DNA of 64,000 nt from Clostridium_AM sp900759715 (GCA_900759715.1 CAAEXF010000016.1:1-64000); one strand, 5' to 3'. Shown: positions 15,976 to 24,660, numbered from the stretch's first letter. The notes: generated from the letters alone by a model not told the origin. Made by a program: numbers and translations.

Positions 15976-16176
15976 ATGGGACACCACAAAAATAAATATG
16001 ATAATTATAAAGATAGAATAAATAATGATGATTTAAAGTCTTATGAGAATAAAGTAGAAGGTTTGAAAAGATCGGTAAAAGAGCTAGAGAAAATAAGCAA
16101 AAGAAAGAAGGAAATTATGAAACTAGAGAAGAAAAGAAAGAAAATTTTAAAAGATATGAGGAAAGGACATAAGTAA
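15976..16176 (+). CDS. Small basic coiled-coil protein (66 aa)
   Basis: Starts MGHHKNKYDNYKDRIN; from about residue 20 it is an almost continuous Lys/Glu-rich helix (VEGLKRSVKELEKISKRKK), probably a coiled coil. Net charge strongly positive. Good AAAGGAG site. It sits between two CotS-family genes with gaps of about 20 bp, so it is likely co-expressed with them. A small coat or coat-assembly component is a guess from position; no family recognised. Confidence 0.6.
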   Translation: MGHHKNKYDNYKDRINNDDLKSYENKVEGLKRSVKELEKISKRKKEIMKLEKKRKKILKDMRKGHK

Positions 16177-16198
16177 AGATTAACGGGGAGGTTTGGAA

Positions 16199-16960
16199 GT
16201 GTATTGTGATAACCTTACTCAAAGCTTTAAAAAGTATATAGAATCCAAGGGTATTAAATGTGTAGAGCATTTTGATGATAATATTAATTTTGAATCCCTA
16301 ACAGCATCAGAGATAAAGAATCAAATATATAATATTAGTGAATTTCATATAAAAACTCTTGGATATACAGGATACATGAATAAGAGATTAGATAATAATA
16401 TAGGCAAAACAGTAGAGCAATATAAGATTTATATAAAGAGACTTTCTAAGCAGATAAATAATCTAAAGAAAAATGAAGTTAATAATGAGTTTGAAAAGCT
16501 GCTTTTTAAATATGGCGATATATATTTAGAGAGAGCAAATAAATGTATAAATACCATATACAACAACAATTATATAAGCTTAATATTGCGTAGTATGAAA
16601 AGAACGGAAATGTGTTTAGGTAACACATATTTTAATAATTTGAGAAAGGTAAAGAATTTAGAGATAATTGATGTTGATGAATGTTGTTATAATATGGTCG
16701 AAATGGATTTAGCTTATTTTCTAGGAAAAATTAAAAGAAAAAATATAGATATAGACTTCCACAGTCTAACAAAAGATTTTTGTGAGCTAGAATCGCTAGA
16801 TAAAAATAGTCATATGTTTATTCTATCTATTATATCTTATCCCTACGAATTTATTAGGTGTTGTAATAGATACAGGGAGGGAACAAAAAATTGGACAGTA
16901 GAACAATACACAGAAAAATTACAAAAAGCTATTATAGCTGATGGAGATAGCCTAGTTTAA
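16199..16960 (+). CDS. CotS-like pseudokinase lacking the N-lobe
   Basis: The 253-residue protein aligns with the C-lobe of the flanking CotS proteins. The catalytic loop HHDxxxHN is replaced by LGNTYFNNL, and DFDYC by DVDECC followed by the family's DLAYFL helix. The C-terminal ISYPYEFIRCCNRY...NWTVEQY matches the FPxDFYxIxxxYY...W block. The ATP-binding N-lobe is missing and replaced by a helical, Asn/Lys-rich region. The frame is intact, so it is maintained rather than decayed. Start GTG 16199 (GGGGAGG 7 bases upstream); TTG 16193 is too close to the site. Probably structural or an allosteric partner. Confidence 0.7.
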   Translation: MYCDNLTQSFKKYIESKGIKCVEHFDDNINFESLTASEIKNQIYNISEFHIKTLGYTGYMNKRLDNNIGKTVEQYKIYIKRLSKQINNLKKNEVNNEFEKLLFKYGDIYLERANKCINTIYNNNYISLILRSMKRTEMCLGNTYFNNLRKVKNLEIIDVDECCYNMVEMDLAYFLGKIKRKNIDIDFHSLTKDFCELESLDKNSHMFILSIISYPYEFIRCCNRYREGTKNWTVEQYTEKLQKAIIADGDSLV

Positions 16961-16972
16961 AGAGGTGTTGAA

Positions 16973-17992
16973 ATGTTTGATAGGTATAAAGAAAAAGAAT
17001 ATCTAACCAAATATGATCTATGTGTTGAACTATTCAATAGATTTAATTTAAATGTTTATGATGTGATACCAGTAAGAGGAGTTTATATTGTATCAACCGA
17101 CAAGGGTGATAAAGTTTTAAAAAGAGTGGAGTATACAAAAGAAGAATTGAAGTTTATATATAATGTATTAACTTATATAAAAAACAAATATAGCAGAGTA
17201 GTTGATTTTATAAAAGATGTTAATGGAGAAATCTGCACTATATGGAATGGAAATATGTACTGTATTATGGATATGGTTGAAGGAAAGGAGTGTAACTTTA
17301 ATAACCCTATAGATCTTAGTATTACAGCTAGGGGTTTAGCAGAACTTCATAGTGCATCAGAGGGGTTTAAGACCTCTTTATATAACAAATACAACACCGG
17401 AAAATTAATAGATACTTTTAAAAGAAGAATACAGGAAATGGAATTTTTCAAGAATATAGCTAGTATTCATGAGAAAAAAAGCGAATTTGATTCTATATTT
17501 CTTAATAATGTAGATTATTACATTGATGAAATTAAAAAGAGTGTTAGTATGCTGGAAGAATCCTTTTATTATAAGCTTTGTAGTGAGGAAGATAAAATAG
17601 TAGTATGTCACCACGATTTAGCTCATCATAACATATTGATAAACAATGATGAGGCGTATTTTATAGATTTTGACTATGCTATAATTGATTTAAAGATACA
17701 TGATTTATGTAACTTTATAAACAAGGTTATAAAAAGTTTTGCTTTTGATATAGAAAAGTCTAATATTATAATAGAAAATTATTGCACTAAAAATAACTTA
17801 AGTAAGAGAGAATTAGAGGTGCTTCATGCAATGCTAACTTTCCCGGAGGATTTTTATACAATATCCAAGGACTACTACACAAGGAGAAAGGATTGGGATG
17901 AGTCAGTATTTCTAGATAGATTAAAAAGAAAATCAAATTATAAAGAAGATAGACAGGAATTTTTAGAGAAATTTAAAGACAATCTTATATAA
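16973..17992 (+). CDS. CotS-family spore coat kinase-like protein, copy 2
   Basis: The 339-residue protein has the full CotS layout: N-lobe with GDKVLKRVEY, catalytic loop VCHHDLAHHNILI, metal loop YFIDFDYA, and C-terminal FPEDFYTISKDYYTRRKDW. Ribosome site AAGAGGTG, 12 bp after the pseudokinase stop, so almost certainly the same transcript. A terminator follows at 18009. Expected in the mother cell, on the spore coat or involved in its modification. Substrate unknown. Confidence 0.85.
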   Translation: MFDRYKEKEYLTKYDLCVELFNRFNLNVYDVIPVRGVYIVSTDKGDKVLKRVEYTKEELKFIYNVLTYIKNKYSRVVDFIKDVNGEICTIWNGNMYCIMDMVEGKECNFNNPIDLSITARGLAELHSASEGFKTSLYNKYNTGKLIDTFKRRIQEMEFFKNIASIHEKKSEFDSIFLNNVDYYIDEIKKSVSMLEESFYYKLCSEEDKIVVCHHDLAHHNILINNDEAYFIDFDYAIIDLKIHDLCNFINKVIKSFAFDIEKSNIIIENYCTKNNLSKRELEVLHAMLTFPEDFYTISKDYYTRRKDWDESVFLDRLKRKSNYKEDRQEFLEKFKDNLI

Positions 17993-18008
17993 GATACATT
18001 CAAAATAG

Positions 18009-18038
18009 AAAACGTGGCCCTAAAGCCACGTTTTTACG
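18009..18038. terminator. Terminator between CotS copy 2 and yajQ
   Basis: AAAACGTGGC pairs with GCCACGTTTT around a 6-base loop, then TTACG. A-run and T-run flanks serve both converging genes. Confidence 0.85.
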
Positions 18039-18048
18039 TTTTATCTAA

Positions 18049-18540
18049 TTATCTTAAGTTTATAAATTGTAAGTCTACACCAAAGTCTTTTGATTTTAAA
18101 TTTTGAATGACTAATTGAAGGTCATCTTTTTTGGCACTGGAGACACGTACCTTATCATCCATTATTTGAGCTTGAACTTTAAGCTTAAGTTCTTTTATGT
18201 ATGCAGCAACTTCCTTAGCTTTTTCTTTGCTAAGACCCTTTTGGATTTCTACATCTTGCTTTAATGTTCCAGAAAAAGCGTTTTCAATTTTACCAGGATC
18301 TAAGCATTTTATTGATACACCTCTTTTGATCATTTTCCCTCTCAAAATATCAAGCATAGCATTGATCTTGTAATCGTCTTCGGCGTTTAATTTTAAAGAA
18401 TCCTTTTCTAAAACTATTTGAGCCTTACTTCCTTTAAAATCGTAGCGTTGCTCTATCTCTTTCATTGCCTGATTAATTGAGTTATCCATCTCTTGCATAT
18501 TTACATCTGATACGATATCAAATGAACTATCTTTTGCCAT
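18049..18540 (-). CDS. yajQ: YajQ family nucleotide-binding protein
   Basis: The 163-residue protein starts MAKDSSFDIVSDVNMQEMDN and has the conserved KEIEQRYDFKGSKA-like block (here EIEQRYDFKGSKAQI). It ends in the usual DFGVDLQFINLR. It has two ferredoxin-like halves. Some proteobacterial YajQ proteins bind cyclic di-GMP; the role in clostridia is not settled. ATG 18540 follows AAGGTGG; the upstream GTG at 18552 lies in the ribosome site. A housekeeping gene between two spore-glycan modules, transcribed opposite to the CotS run. Confidence 0.93.
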   Translation of the reverse strand: MAKDSSFDIVSDVNMQEMDNSINQAMKEIEQRYDFKGSKAQIVLEKDSLKLNAEDDYKINAMLDILRGKMIKRGVSIKCLDPGKIENAFSGTLKQDVEIQKGLSKEKAKEVAAYIKELKLKVQAQIMDDKVRVSSAKKDDLQLVIQNLKSKDFGVDLQFINLR

Positions 18541-18642
18541 TATAAGTACCACCTTTCATAAATTCCTAAGTGATATTATACAATAAGTGGATATATCAGT
18601 AAACTATAATTCGTATTATTAAAAAATGCGAAACATTTTTTT

Positions 18643-18894
18643 AGAGGACAATTGACAGAGGACAGAGGACAGAGGACAGTGAAGGTGAGTTTTCTTCCTT
18701 ACGTCAAAAAACTAATTTATTTTTTAAGACTCGTTTCCCTAATGTGAAACATCGATTAAGCAGACATCCAAAATCTGTGATTTTGATATGGTCGCTTACT
18801 TATTCGACGATAGGAGAAGGAGTTTCATATTATAAATTAAAGATTTTTCATAGTGTAAGGTCGAAAAATCCTCATACATTGTCCTCTGTCCTCT
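18643..18894. repeat. MITE-like repeat with GAGGACA terminal arrays
   Basis: The left end has tandem GAGGACA units (about 18643-18680). The right end, TGTCCTCTGTCCTCT (18880-18894), is their reverse complement; AGAGGACAGAGGACA-TG matches at both ends with one difference. The roughly 250 bp between has no convincing gene; a 66-codon ORF inside is probably spurious. The centre (about 18756-18794) carries the same hairpin module as structured repeat copy 1. It fills most of the gap between yajQ and the second GT4 gene and may be a non-autonomous mobile element. Confidence 0.6.
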
Positions 18895-18921
18895 TAAAAA
18901 TTTTGCCTCGCAAAATTTTTA
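18895..18921 (-). terminator. Hairpin after the second GT4 gene
   Basis: TAAAAATTTTGC pairs with GCAAAATTTTTA around CTC. It directly follows the stop of the minus-strand glycosyltransferase; weak, AT-rich stem. Confidence 0.5.
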
Positions 18922-20055
18922 TTATGACTCCAATTCATTGCTAATTTTACTATAGGCATTGATAGTCTGATGTGCAGTTTTTTGCCAGCTTAGTTCTGAT
19001 GCTTTAACAATACCGGATAAGATTAACCTTTCACGTAGGTCATCATCTAACAATACTCTGAACATTGAGTAACATAAATCATCTACATCATTAGGGTTAA
19101 TTAGTAATCCGCCATCGCCTACTACTTCAGGAACAGAAGTAGCATTAGAAGCTACTACAGGCACTCCGCAAGACATTGCTTCAATAGGTGGAAGACCAAA
19201 CCCCTCATAAAAAGAGGGATAAGCAAATAATTTAGCTGCATTATATATATATGGCAGGTGTTCGATAGGTATAAATCCTGGGAATATTACTTTGTCAGAT
19301 ATACCAAGTTCCTCTGCTCTCTTTTTATAAGAGTCATATGACTTTCCTTTTTTGCCGGCTATTACAAGACTTATATCTTTTTTATAGATAGATAAAAGCT
19401 TACTGAAGCTTTCTATAAGACCAATTATATTTTTTCTAGGGCTAAAACCCCCAACATAGAGTATAAAATCTTTATCTATAGAATAATACTTCTTCGCAAT
19501 TTTTTTGCTTAAATCTCTATTTAAAGGTTTATAAATATCTTCGCTTGCTAAAGGCGTAACAAATATTTTATTCTCAGGAAAATTAAAAGCTTCCATGATA
19601 TCTTTTTTAGAATAGTTAGAGACGGTAATTATTCCATCGCATGCTGATACAACCTTGGGGATATGCTCATGGAAAATCTTTAGGTATCTATCACTTACTG
19701 TTTCTGGCATCTTATAAGGAATTACATCATGAAGAGTAATCATAAAATTACATTCTTTATTTTCAGGAAGGCCAACTCCGTTTTGAGGCACATGATATAG
19801 CTCTATATCTGAACCTTTTAATATATTAGGTATATTTACCTCATCCCAAAAGCTATTATTGTTGCCTTCACTAATATTACTTAAACGAAAATTATCCTTA
19901 AAAGACAAATCAGCCTCGCAGTTTTCGGGCATAAAAAGCAAGTAATCATTTATGTTATCAATTTTATTTAAACAGTTAATTAACTGATAAGTATAGGTAC
20001 CTATTCCTGTTCCTCTATACCATTTTGCCGCACGTCCGTCGATTCCTATTCTCAT
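18922..20055 (-). CDS. GT4 family glycosyltransferase, copy 2
   Basis: The 377-residue protein is clearly paralogous to 13663-14781. It opens MRIGIDGRAAKWYRGTGIGTY, has YVGGFSPRKN in the linker and YEGFGLPPIEAMSCG with the E-x7-E donor motif. ATG behind AAAGGATT. It diverges from CotS copy 3, repeating the earlier GT4/CotS pair. A retaining glycosyltransferase acting on a spore-surface glycan is the likely role; donor sugar unknown. Confidence 0.88.
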   Translation of the reverse strand: MRIGIDGRAAKWYRGTGIGTYTYQLINCLNKIDNINDYLLFMPENCEADLSFKDNFRLSNISEGNNNSFWDEVNIPNILKGSDIELYHVPQNGVGLPENKECNFMITLHDVIPYKMPETVSDRYLKIFHEHIPKVVSACDGIITVSNYSKKDIMEAFNFPENKIFVTPLASEDIYKPLNRDLSKKIAKKYYSIDKDFILYVGGFSPRKNIIGLIESFSKLLSIYKKDISLVIAGKKGKSYDSYKKRAEELGISDKVIFPGFIPIEHLPYIYNAAKLFAYPSFYEGFGLPPIEAMSCGVPVVASNATSVPEVVGDGGLLINPNDVDDLCYSMFRVLLDDDLRERLILSGIVKASELSWQKTAHQTINAYSKISNELES

Positions 20056-20169
20056 AAGATTAATCCTTTCGAATTTGCTATAATTTATTATATTAATATT
20101 GTCCCAAAAGTGTTAATACTCTTCTAAATTAAATGTATTATTCATATAAATTATATAGGGGTGATTAAC

Positions 20170-21174
20170 ATGATGAGAGAATTTGAAATAGAAAGACAAT
20201 TTGATATTAAAATTGAAAACATCAAACCAAATAAAGGAGTATACCTTTTAAAAACAGATAAAGGATTAAAATGTTTAAAGAAGATAAATTATGGAACACA
20301 AAAACTCCTATTTGTCTATGGAGCAAAAGAGCACCTAATGAAGAATGGATTTCCAAGGGTAGATAGATATTGTGTTAACACTGAAGGTAACCCTTATGCC
20401 CTTGTAAACGAAGATATTTATACTCTTTCTGGATGGATAGATGGAAGAGAGTGTGACTTTAAAATCAAAGATGATCTGGTTAATGCTGCTAAAAGTCTAG
20501 CACACATGCATATTGCGTCTAAGGGATATGAACCTCCAGAAAATAGCAAGTTAAAAACTGACTTAGGAAGATGGCCCAGTCTTATGGAAAAAAGAGTAAG
20601 ATCTCTCGATAAGATGAGAGATATGGGAAGAAAAAAAGGGAATAAAGGTAGCTTCGATTTAAATTATACAAAGACAGTTCAATTCTATAAAGACTTAGGT
20701 AAAAGAGCTATAAATGTACTGGACAGTTCAATGTATATGAATTTATGCAGAATTACAGAGGAGGAAAAAGGTTTCTGTCATCACGATTTCACATATCACA
20801 ATATAATAATAGATAAAGAGGATAATGTTAACGTGATAGACTTTGACTATTGTAAACGAGAGATAAGAACTTATGATATATCTGCATTTATGATTAAAGT
20901 CTTAAAAAGAGTTAATTGGGATATTGAACATGCACAATTAATTATTGACTCTTACAATGATGTTAGTCCACTGAAAGAAGAGGAATATAGAGTGTTATTC
21001 GCATTTTTGCTATTTCCGCAACGTTTTTGGAGACTTTCCAATAGGTATTATTATAATGAAGTAAATTGGCCTTCAAACACTTTTAACAATAAATTGGAGG
21101 ATTTGATTTCTGAGCAAGAAATATACACCAAATTTATCGATAATTTTAAAATGCTTTACAATCAAAAAGAATAG
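20170..21174 (+). CDS. CotS-family spore coat kinase-like protein, copy 3
   Basis: The 334-residue CotS-type protein has catalytic loop FCHHDFTYHNIII, metal loop NVIDFDYC and the family C-terminus LFPQRFWRLSNRYYY. Start ATG 20170 with AGGGGTG 6 bases upstream; the in-frame GTG at 20161 is part of that site. Divergent from GT4 copy 2, with a terminator downstream. More diverged from copies 1 and 2 than they are from each other in the C-lobe, as far as can be judged by eye. Confidence 0.85.
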   Translation: MMREFEIERQFDIKIENIKPNKGVYLLKTDKGLKCLKKINYGTQKLLFVYGAKEHLMKNGFPRVDRYCVNTEGNPYALVNEDIYTLSGWIDGRECDFKIKDDLVNAAKSLAHMHIASKGYEPPENSKLKTDLGRWPSLMEKRVRSLDKMRDMGRKKGNKGSFDLNYTKTVQFYKDLGKRAINVLDSSMYMNLCRITEEEKGFCHHDFTYHNIIIDKEDNVNVIDFDYCKREIRTYDISAFMIKVLKRVNWDIEHAQLIIDSYNDVSPLKEEEYRVLFAFLLFPQRFWRLSNRYYYNEVNWPSNTFNNKLEDLISEQEIYTKFIDNFKMLYNQKE

Positions 21175-21191
21175 TAGTGTTAAGCTGATGT

Positions 21192-21240
21192 AAACACATA
21201 GACAAGAAGTCTTAGACTTTTATGTCTATGTGTTTATTTT
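21192..21240 (+). terminator. Terminator after CotS copy 3
   Basis: AAACACATAGAC pairs with GTCTATGTGTTT around a 20-base loop, and TATTTTTATT follows. Confidence 0.85.
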
Positions 21241-21248
21241 TATTATTC

Positions 21249-21275
21249 ACTTAAAGTTTAATAAAACATATTATA
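21249..21275 (+). promoter_or_regulatory. Candidate sigma-K promoter of yabG
   Basis: AC (21249-21250), 16 bases, then CATATTATA (21267-21275), close to the sigma-K pattern AC-N17-CATANNNTA. yabG is a known sigma-K gene in B. subtilis, which supports the match. A start near 21283 leaves a short leader before GGAG. Confidence 0.45.
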
Positions 21276-21308
21276 TATAATAGAATTTTATATTTTGGAG
21301 ATGTTAGT

Positions 21309-22169
21309 ATGAATATAGGGGATATAGTAGTAAGAAAGTCTTATGGAAAGGATATTACATTTAAGATTATAGAGATTAAAGAGGTAAATGAGGGTATAAT
21401 ATACTCGCTAAAGGGAATAGATTTAAGAATTATTGCAGATTCACCAGAAGATGACTTGGAATTAGTTTCAGATAATTCTTCAACAGAACGAGAAAGAACA
21501 TTTAGCAGAAAGGTTAACAGCTCAATTAGAAACATTATATTAAGTAGAGGAGGCTTTCGCAGCGAAGTCAGAGCAATAAAGCCAAACCCAACTAATGAAC
21601 TTGCATTTGGAAGACCGGGAAAGATTCTTCATGTAGATGGAGATCCAGAATATCTAGATGTATGTTTAAAAGTGTATAAACAATTAATGCTAGATGTAGT
21701 TGGGAAAAATATAGCAGAAAAAGAGCAGCCTAAGGCTATATTGGATTTAGTAAAACAAGTGAAGCCTGATATTGTTGTAATTACAGGACATGATTCTATA
21801 GCTAAAGGCACTAACAATTATACTGATTTAAACAACTATAAGAACTCAAAGTATTTTGTAGAATCTGTAATAGAGTTAAGAAATTATGAATCAAGTTATG
21901 ATGATTTAGTGATTTTTGCAGGCGCATGTCAATCTTGCTATGAGGCTATTCTAGATGCGGGTGCAAATTTTGCCAGTTCACCTAATAGAATATTGATACA
22001 TTGCTTAGACCCAGTCTTTTTGTGTGAAAGAATTGCATATACCAATATAGAAAAAGTAGTTTCTATTCAAAATGCTTTAGAAAACACTATAACTGGTACT
22101 AAAGGTATTGGCGGGCTTCAAACGAGAGGAAAGTATAGAGAGGGATTTCCTAAGTCACCTTATATATAA
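21309..22169 (+). CDS. yabG: Sporulation-specific protease YabG
   Basis: The 286-residue protein matches YabG in length (about 290) and sequence. It has an N-terminal SH3-like part (NIGDIVVRKSYGKDITFKI), then ILHVDGDPEYLDVCLKVY, DIVVITGHDS and the FAGACQSCYEAILDAGANFA block with conserved cysteines. YabG processes spore coat proteins in the mother cell (SipL/SpoIVA and CspBA in C. difficile; coat proteins in B. subtilis). Its likely substrate, a SipL-type protein, is encoded 0.8 kb downstream. Synteny yabG-veg is the same as in Bacillus. Confidence 0.95.
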   Translation: MNIGDIVVRKSYGKDITFKIIEIKEVNEGIIYSLKGIDLRIIADSPEDDLELVSDNSSTERERTFSRKVNSSIRNIILSRGGFRSEVRAIKPNPTNELAFGRPGKILHVDGDPEYLDVCLKVYKQLMLDVVGKNIAEKEQPKAILDLVKQVKPDIVVITGHDSIAKGTNNYTDLNNYKNSKYFVESVIELRNYESSYDDLVIFAGACQSCYEAILDAGANFASSPNRILIHCLDPVFLCERIAYTNIEKVVSIQNALENTITGTKGIGGLQTRGKYREGFPKSPYI

Positions 22170-22314
22170 ATTTTTTAATTTTAAAATATAGTGTATATAT
22201 GAATAAACTTGAGGGAACAATACTTAAGGTAGTGAAAATTTAAATATTTGAGAGTGTTTACAAAAAATTAATATTGACAAAACAGATTGTTAACTGATAA
22301 AATAAATAGTTTAT

Positions 22315-22343
22315 TTGACATTATATACATTGAGATATATAAT
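22315..22343 (+). promoter_or_regulatory. Consensus sigma-A promoter of veg
   Basis: TTGACA (22315-22320), exactly 17 bases, then TATAAT (22338-22343): a perfect vegetative promoter about 28 bp before the veg start. A second candidate, TTGACA (22274) with TAAAAT (22298), lies upstream. B. subtilis veg is also known for a very strong promoter. Confidence 0.85.
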
Positions 22344-22370
22344 ATACAATGTGGAAAGAGGGTGTTTAAT

Positions 22371-22607
22371 ATGGAAAAAGCAAATGTATTGGCTTCAATA
22401 AGGAAAAATATTGAAGAACATGTTGGCGATAGAGTAACATTAAAAGCCAATGGAGGAAGAAGAAAGGTTTTCGTAAATAGTGGAGTTATAGAGAAAGCCT
22501 ACCCTAGCATATTTGTGATTAGATTAGAAAATGACACCCAAAGGAAAGTGACTTATAGTTATTCAGATGTTTTAACCAAAACAGTTCAACTGGTTTTTGC
22601 TGTATAG
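22371..22607 (+). CDS. veg: Veg family protein
   Basis: The 78-residue protein matches Veg of Bacillus (about 86 residues): MEKANVLASIRKNIEEHVGD, LKANGGRRK and VIEKAYPSIFVI. In B. subtilis Veg affects biofilm gene expression; its clostridial role is unknown. ATG 22371 follows GAGGGTG; longer in-frame starts run through the promoter and are rejected. Monocistronic between its own promoter and terminator. Confidence 0.93.
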   Translation: MEKANVLASIRKNIEEHVGDRVTLKANGGRRKVFVNSGVIEKAYPSIFVIRLENDTQRKVTYSYSDVLTKTVQLVFAV

Positions 22608-22642
22608 AATCGGTACTAACTCATAGTACCGATTTTTTTTTA
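22608..22642 (+). terminator. Terminator of veg
   Basis: AATCGGTACT pairs with AGTACCGATT around AACTCAT, followed by eight T. Confidence 0.9.
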
Positions 22643-22677
22643 TCTTAAAAAACAATAAGGTTTATTCAAACAAAAAG

Positions 22678-22700
22678 AAAGATGGTGGGTTTCCATCTTT
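22678..22700. other. Hairpin in the veg to SipL-type intergenic region
   Basis: AAAGATGG pairs with CCATCTTT around TGGGTTT; no T run. The gap 22608-22970 otherwise holds the veg terminator and AT-rich DNA. A weak sigma-E-like match (ATA 22911-22913, 17 bases, GTATAAAT at 22931) lies before the next gene. Confidence 0.4.
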
Positions 22701-22970
22701 CAACTATGGTATAAAAGGGTATTGAGAATTTATGAGAGGTTATATGGTCAACAACCATTTCTAATATTACGCCAAAATTCAGCAAATGTCAATATATATA
22801 ATGCTTATTAGCGTAGGAAATGCAAAAAATACCCCAAAAAATGATGAATATTGTAGTAAAAAATTTTCTTCCAATCTAATATTTATTATAAAAATATATG
22901 AAATTTTATCATATTTCTTTATCAATGTTTGTATAAATAAATAGTAGGTTTAATGGGAGGGAGATATAAT

Positions 22971-24530
22971 ATGGCTATAGAGCTGGTTAAAGAAAATATA
23001 GAGTGCGAACAATTGCTTGGTGAAAATTTTAGTGATACTGTAGTGAAAGGTGAATACGTAATACCTGATACTCATCCAGATGTTGGTGAAATATTATCGC
23101 TTAATGTTAAGCCGTGTATTACAAATACCGAAGTTATGCAGGATAAAGTGTTTGTAGAAGGACAAATAGAGTACACTGTACTTTATTTAGCAAGAGAGGA
23201 AGAAAGTACAGGAGCTTATAGTACAAACTATATTGGAAAGTTTTCAAATTATGTAGAAATTCCTGGAGCAGAGCATAGAATGCTAAGTGACTCAGGTTGC
23301 TATATTGAACATATGGAATGCGGCATTGTCAATGAAAGAAAAATAGCTGTTGAAGGTATTATAAAATTAAAATCCGAGGTATATAAAAATTATGAATTTG
23401 AAGTAATAAAAGACGTAACAGGTTCACAGGATGTTCAAATGCTTAAAAATCCTGCTACTGTAGATAAAATAGTAGGAACTGTTTCAGGTGACTTAATAGC
23501 GAAAAGTCATATGCAGATTCCTATGGAAAATCCACAAATTGGAACTATATTAAAATGTGATGTTAAGGTTAATAAAAAAGATGTTAGGATTATGGAAGGC
23601 AAAGCATTAATAGATGCTAATGCGATAATAACATTATTGTATAGAGGAAAAGATACTAGAGATATAGTTTACGTAGAAGACAATGTACCAATAAGCAAAG
23701 AAGTAAGCCTTGATGGAGTAAATCCGACTATGGATAATTATACAGAATTTAAGGTGGATGCTATAGAATATGATATTAAAGAAGACGATTTAGGAGAAAA
23801 TAGAATTGTCGATATAGAAGCTCTAGTTAAATCTAATACTAAAGTTATGTATAAGGAAGAGATTGATATTATAGAAGATGCATACTCACCTTCAGTACTT
23901 ATGAAAATGGATAGAAAGGATTATGAATTAAACGTAATGCATGGACATTCAACTAATCAAAGCATAGTTAAATCAAGCATTGAATTAGAAGATAGACCAA
24001 GAGCATCTAAAATAATAATGTGCTGTGGAGAAGTTTGTATAACAGATAAAAAGTTAGTGGAAGATAAGATTATTGTTGATGGAGTATTAAATACAGAGGT
24101 GTTATATAGAACTTTTGATGAAGAAAAATACGTACACACTGTTAATGAAGAGTTGCCATTTAGCTGTACTGTAGAAATACCAGGATGTAAAATTGATATG
24201 CAATGTATAGCTAAGGCTTGTTTAGAAAACATTGATGCATCTATAGAGGCAAATACTATAGCGATAAAGGCTGTAGTAGATGTATACGGCAGAGTAAATT
24301 ATGTTACACATAAGGAATTTTTAGTAGATATGCTTCCGGTAGATGGGGAACTTCCAACAAAGAAAGCAAGCATGACAATATATGTAGTTCAACATGGAGA
24401 CACCTTATGGAAAATAGCTAAGAAATATTATACAACTATGGATGATTTGGTTAAGTTGAATAGCATGGAAAGTCCAGAGATTATAAAGGTTGGCGATAAG
24501 TTAATTATTCCTGGAAGATCCATAATTTAG
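22971..24530 (+). CDS. sipL: SPOCS/LysM spore coat morphogenesis protein, SipL type
   Basis: The 519-residue protein has repeated SPOCS (DUF3794) domains. Blocks such as VFVEGQIEYTVLYLAREEE and IIVDGVLNTEVLYRTFDEE each end in a strand-rich segment. A C-terminal LysM domain follows (VVQHGDTLWKIAKKYYTTMDDL to VGDKLIIPG, about residues 472-516). This is the architecture of C. difficile SipL (about 509 residues), which ties the SpoIVA basement layer to the forespore. Start ATG 22971 behind GGGAGGGAG. Close to yabG, which processes SipL in C. difficile. The symbol is by domain architecture. Confidence 0.85.
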   Translation: MAIELVKENIECEQLLGENFSDTVVKGEYVIPDTHPDVGEILSLNVKPCITNTEVMQDKVFVEGQIEYTVLYLAREEESTGAYSTNYIGKFSNYVEIPGAEHRMLSDSGCYIEHMECGIVNERKIAVEGIIKLKSEVYKNYEFEVIKDVTGSQDVQMLKNPATVDKIVGTVSGDLIAKSHMQIPMENPQIGTILKCDVKVNKKDVRIMEGKALIDANAIITLLYRGKDTRDIVYVEDNVPISKEVSLDGVNPTMDNYTEFKVDAIEYDIKEDDLGENRIVDIEALVKSNTKVMYKEEIDIIEDAYSPSVLMKMDRKDYELNVMHGHSTNQSIVKSSIELEDRPRASKIIMCCGEVCITDKKLVEDKIIVDGVLNTEVLYRTFDEEKYVHTVNEELPFSCTVEIPGCKIDMQCIAKACLENIDASIEANTIAIKAVVDVYGRVNYVTHKEFLVDMLPVDGELPTKKASMTIYVVQHGDTLWKIAKKYYTTMDDLVKLNSMESPEIIKVGDKLIIPGRSII

Positions 24531-24566
24531 TTTAAATTAAAGGAAAATATAATAAAAATTATTATT

Positions 24567-24597
24567 AACTTCAGTAGCAAGTCTGCTGAAGTTTTAT
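24567..24597 (+). terminator. Terminator after the SipL-type gene
   Basis: AACTTCAGTAG pairs with CTGCTGAAGTT (one G-T), then TTATTTAT. Confidence 0.75.
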
Positions 24598-24660
24598 TTA
24601 TGTATAACTATTTTAAATGTGGAAAAAATATAAAATATCCACAAGAAGGGGTGTATTGTC

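Noticed and set aside
18643..18680. CRISPR-like direct repeats (GAGGACA units)
   Set aside because: Units are 7 bp with no spacers and are mirrored at the other end of the element; they are terminal arrays.
18744..18944. 66-codon ORF in the GAGGACA repeat
   Set aside because: No ribosome site, spans the repeat end and the terminator of the convergent GT4 gene; no homology seen.
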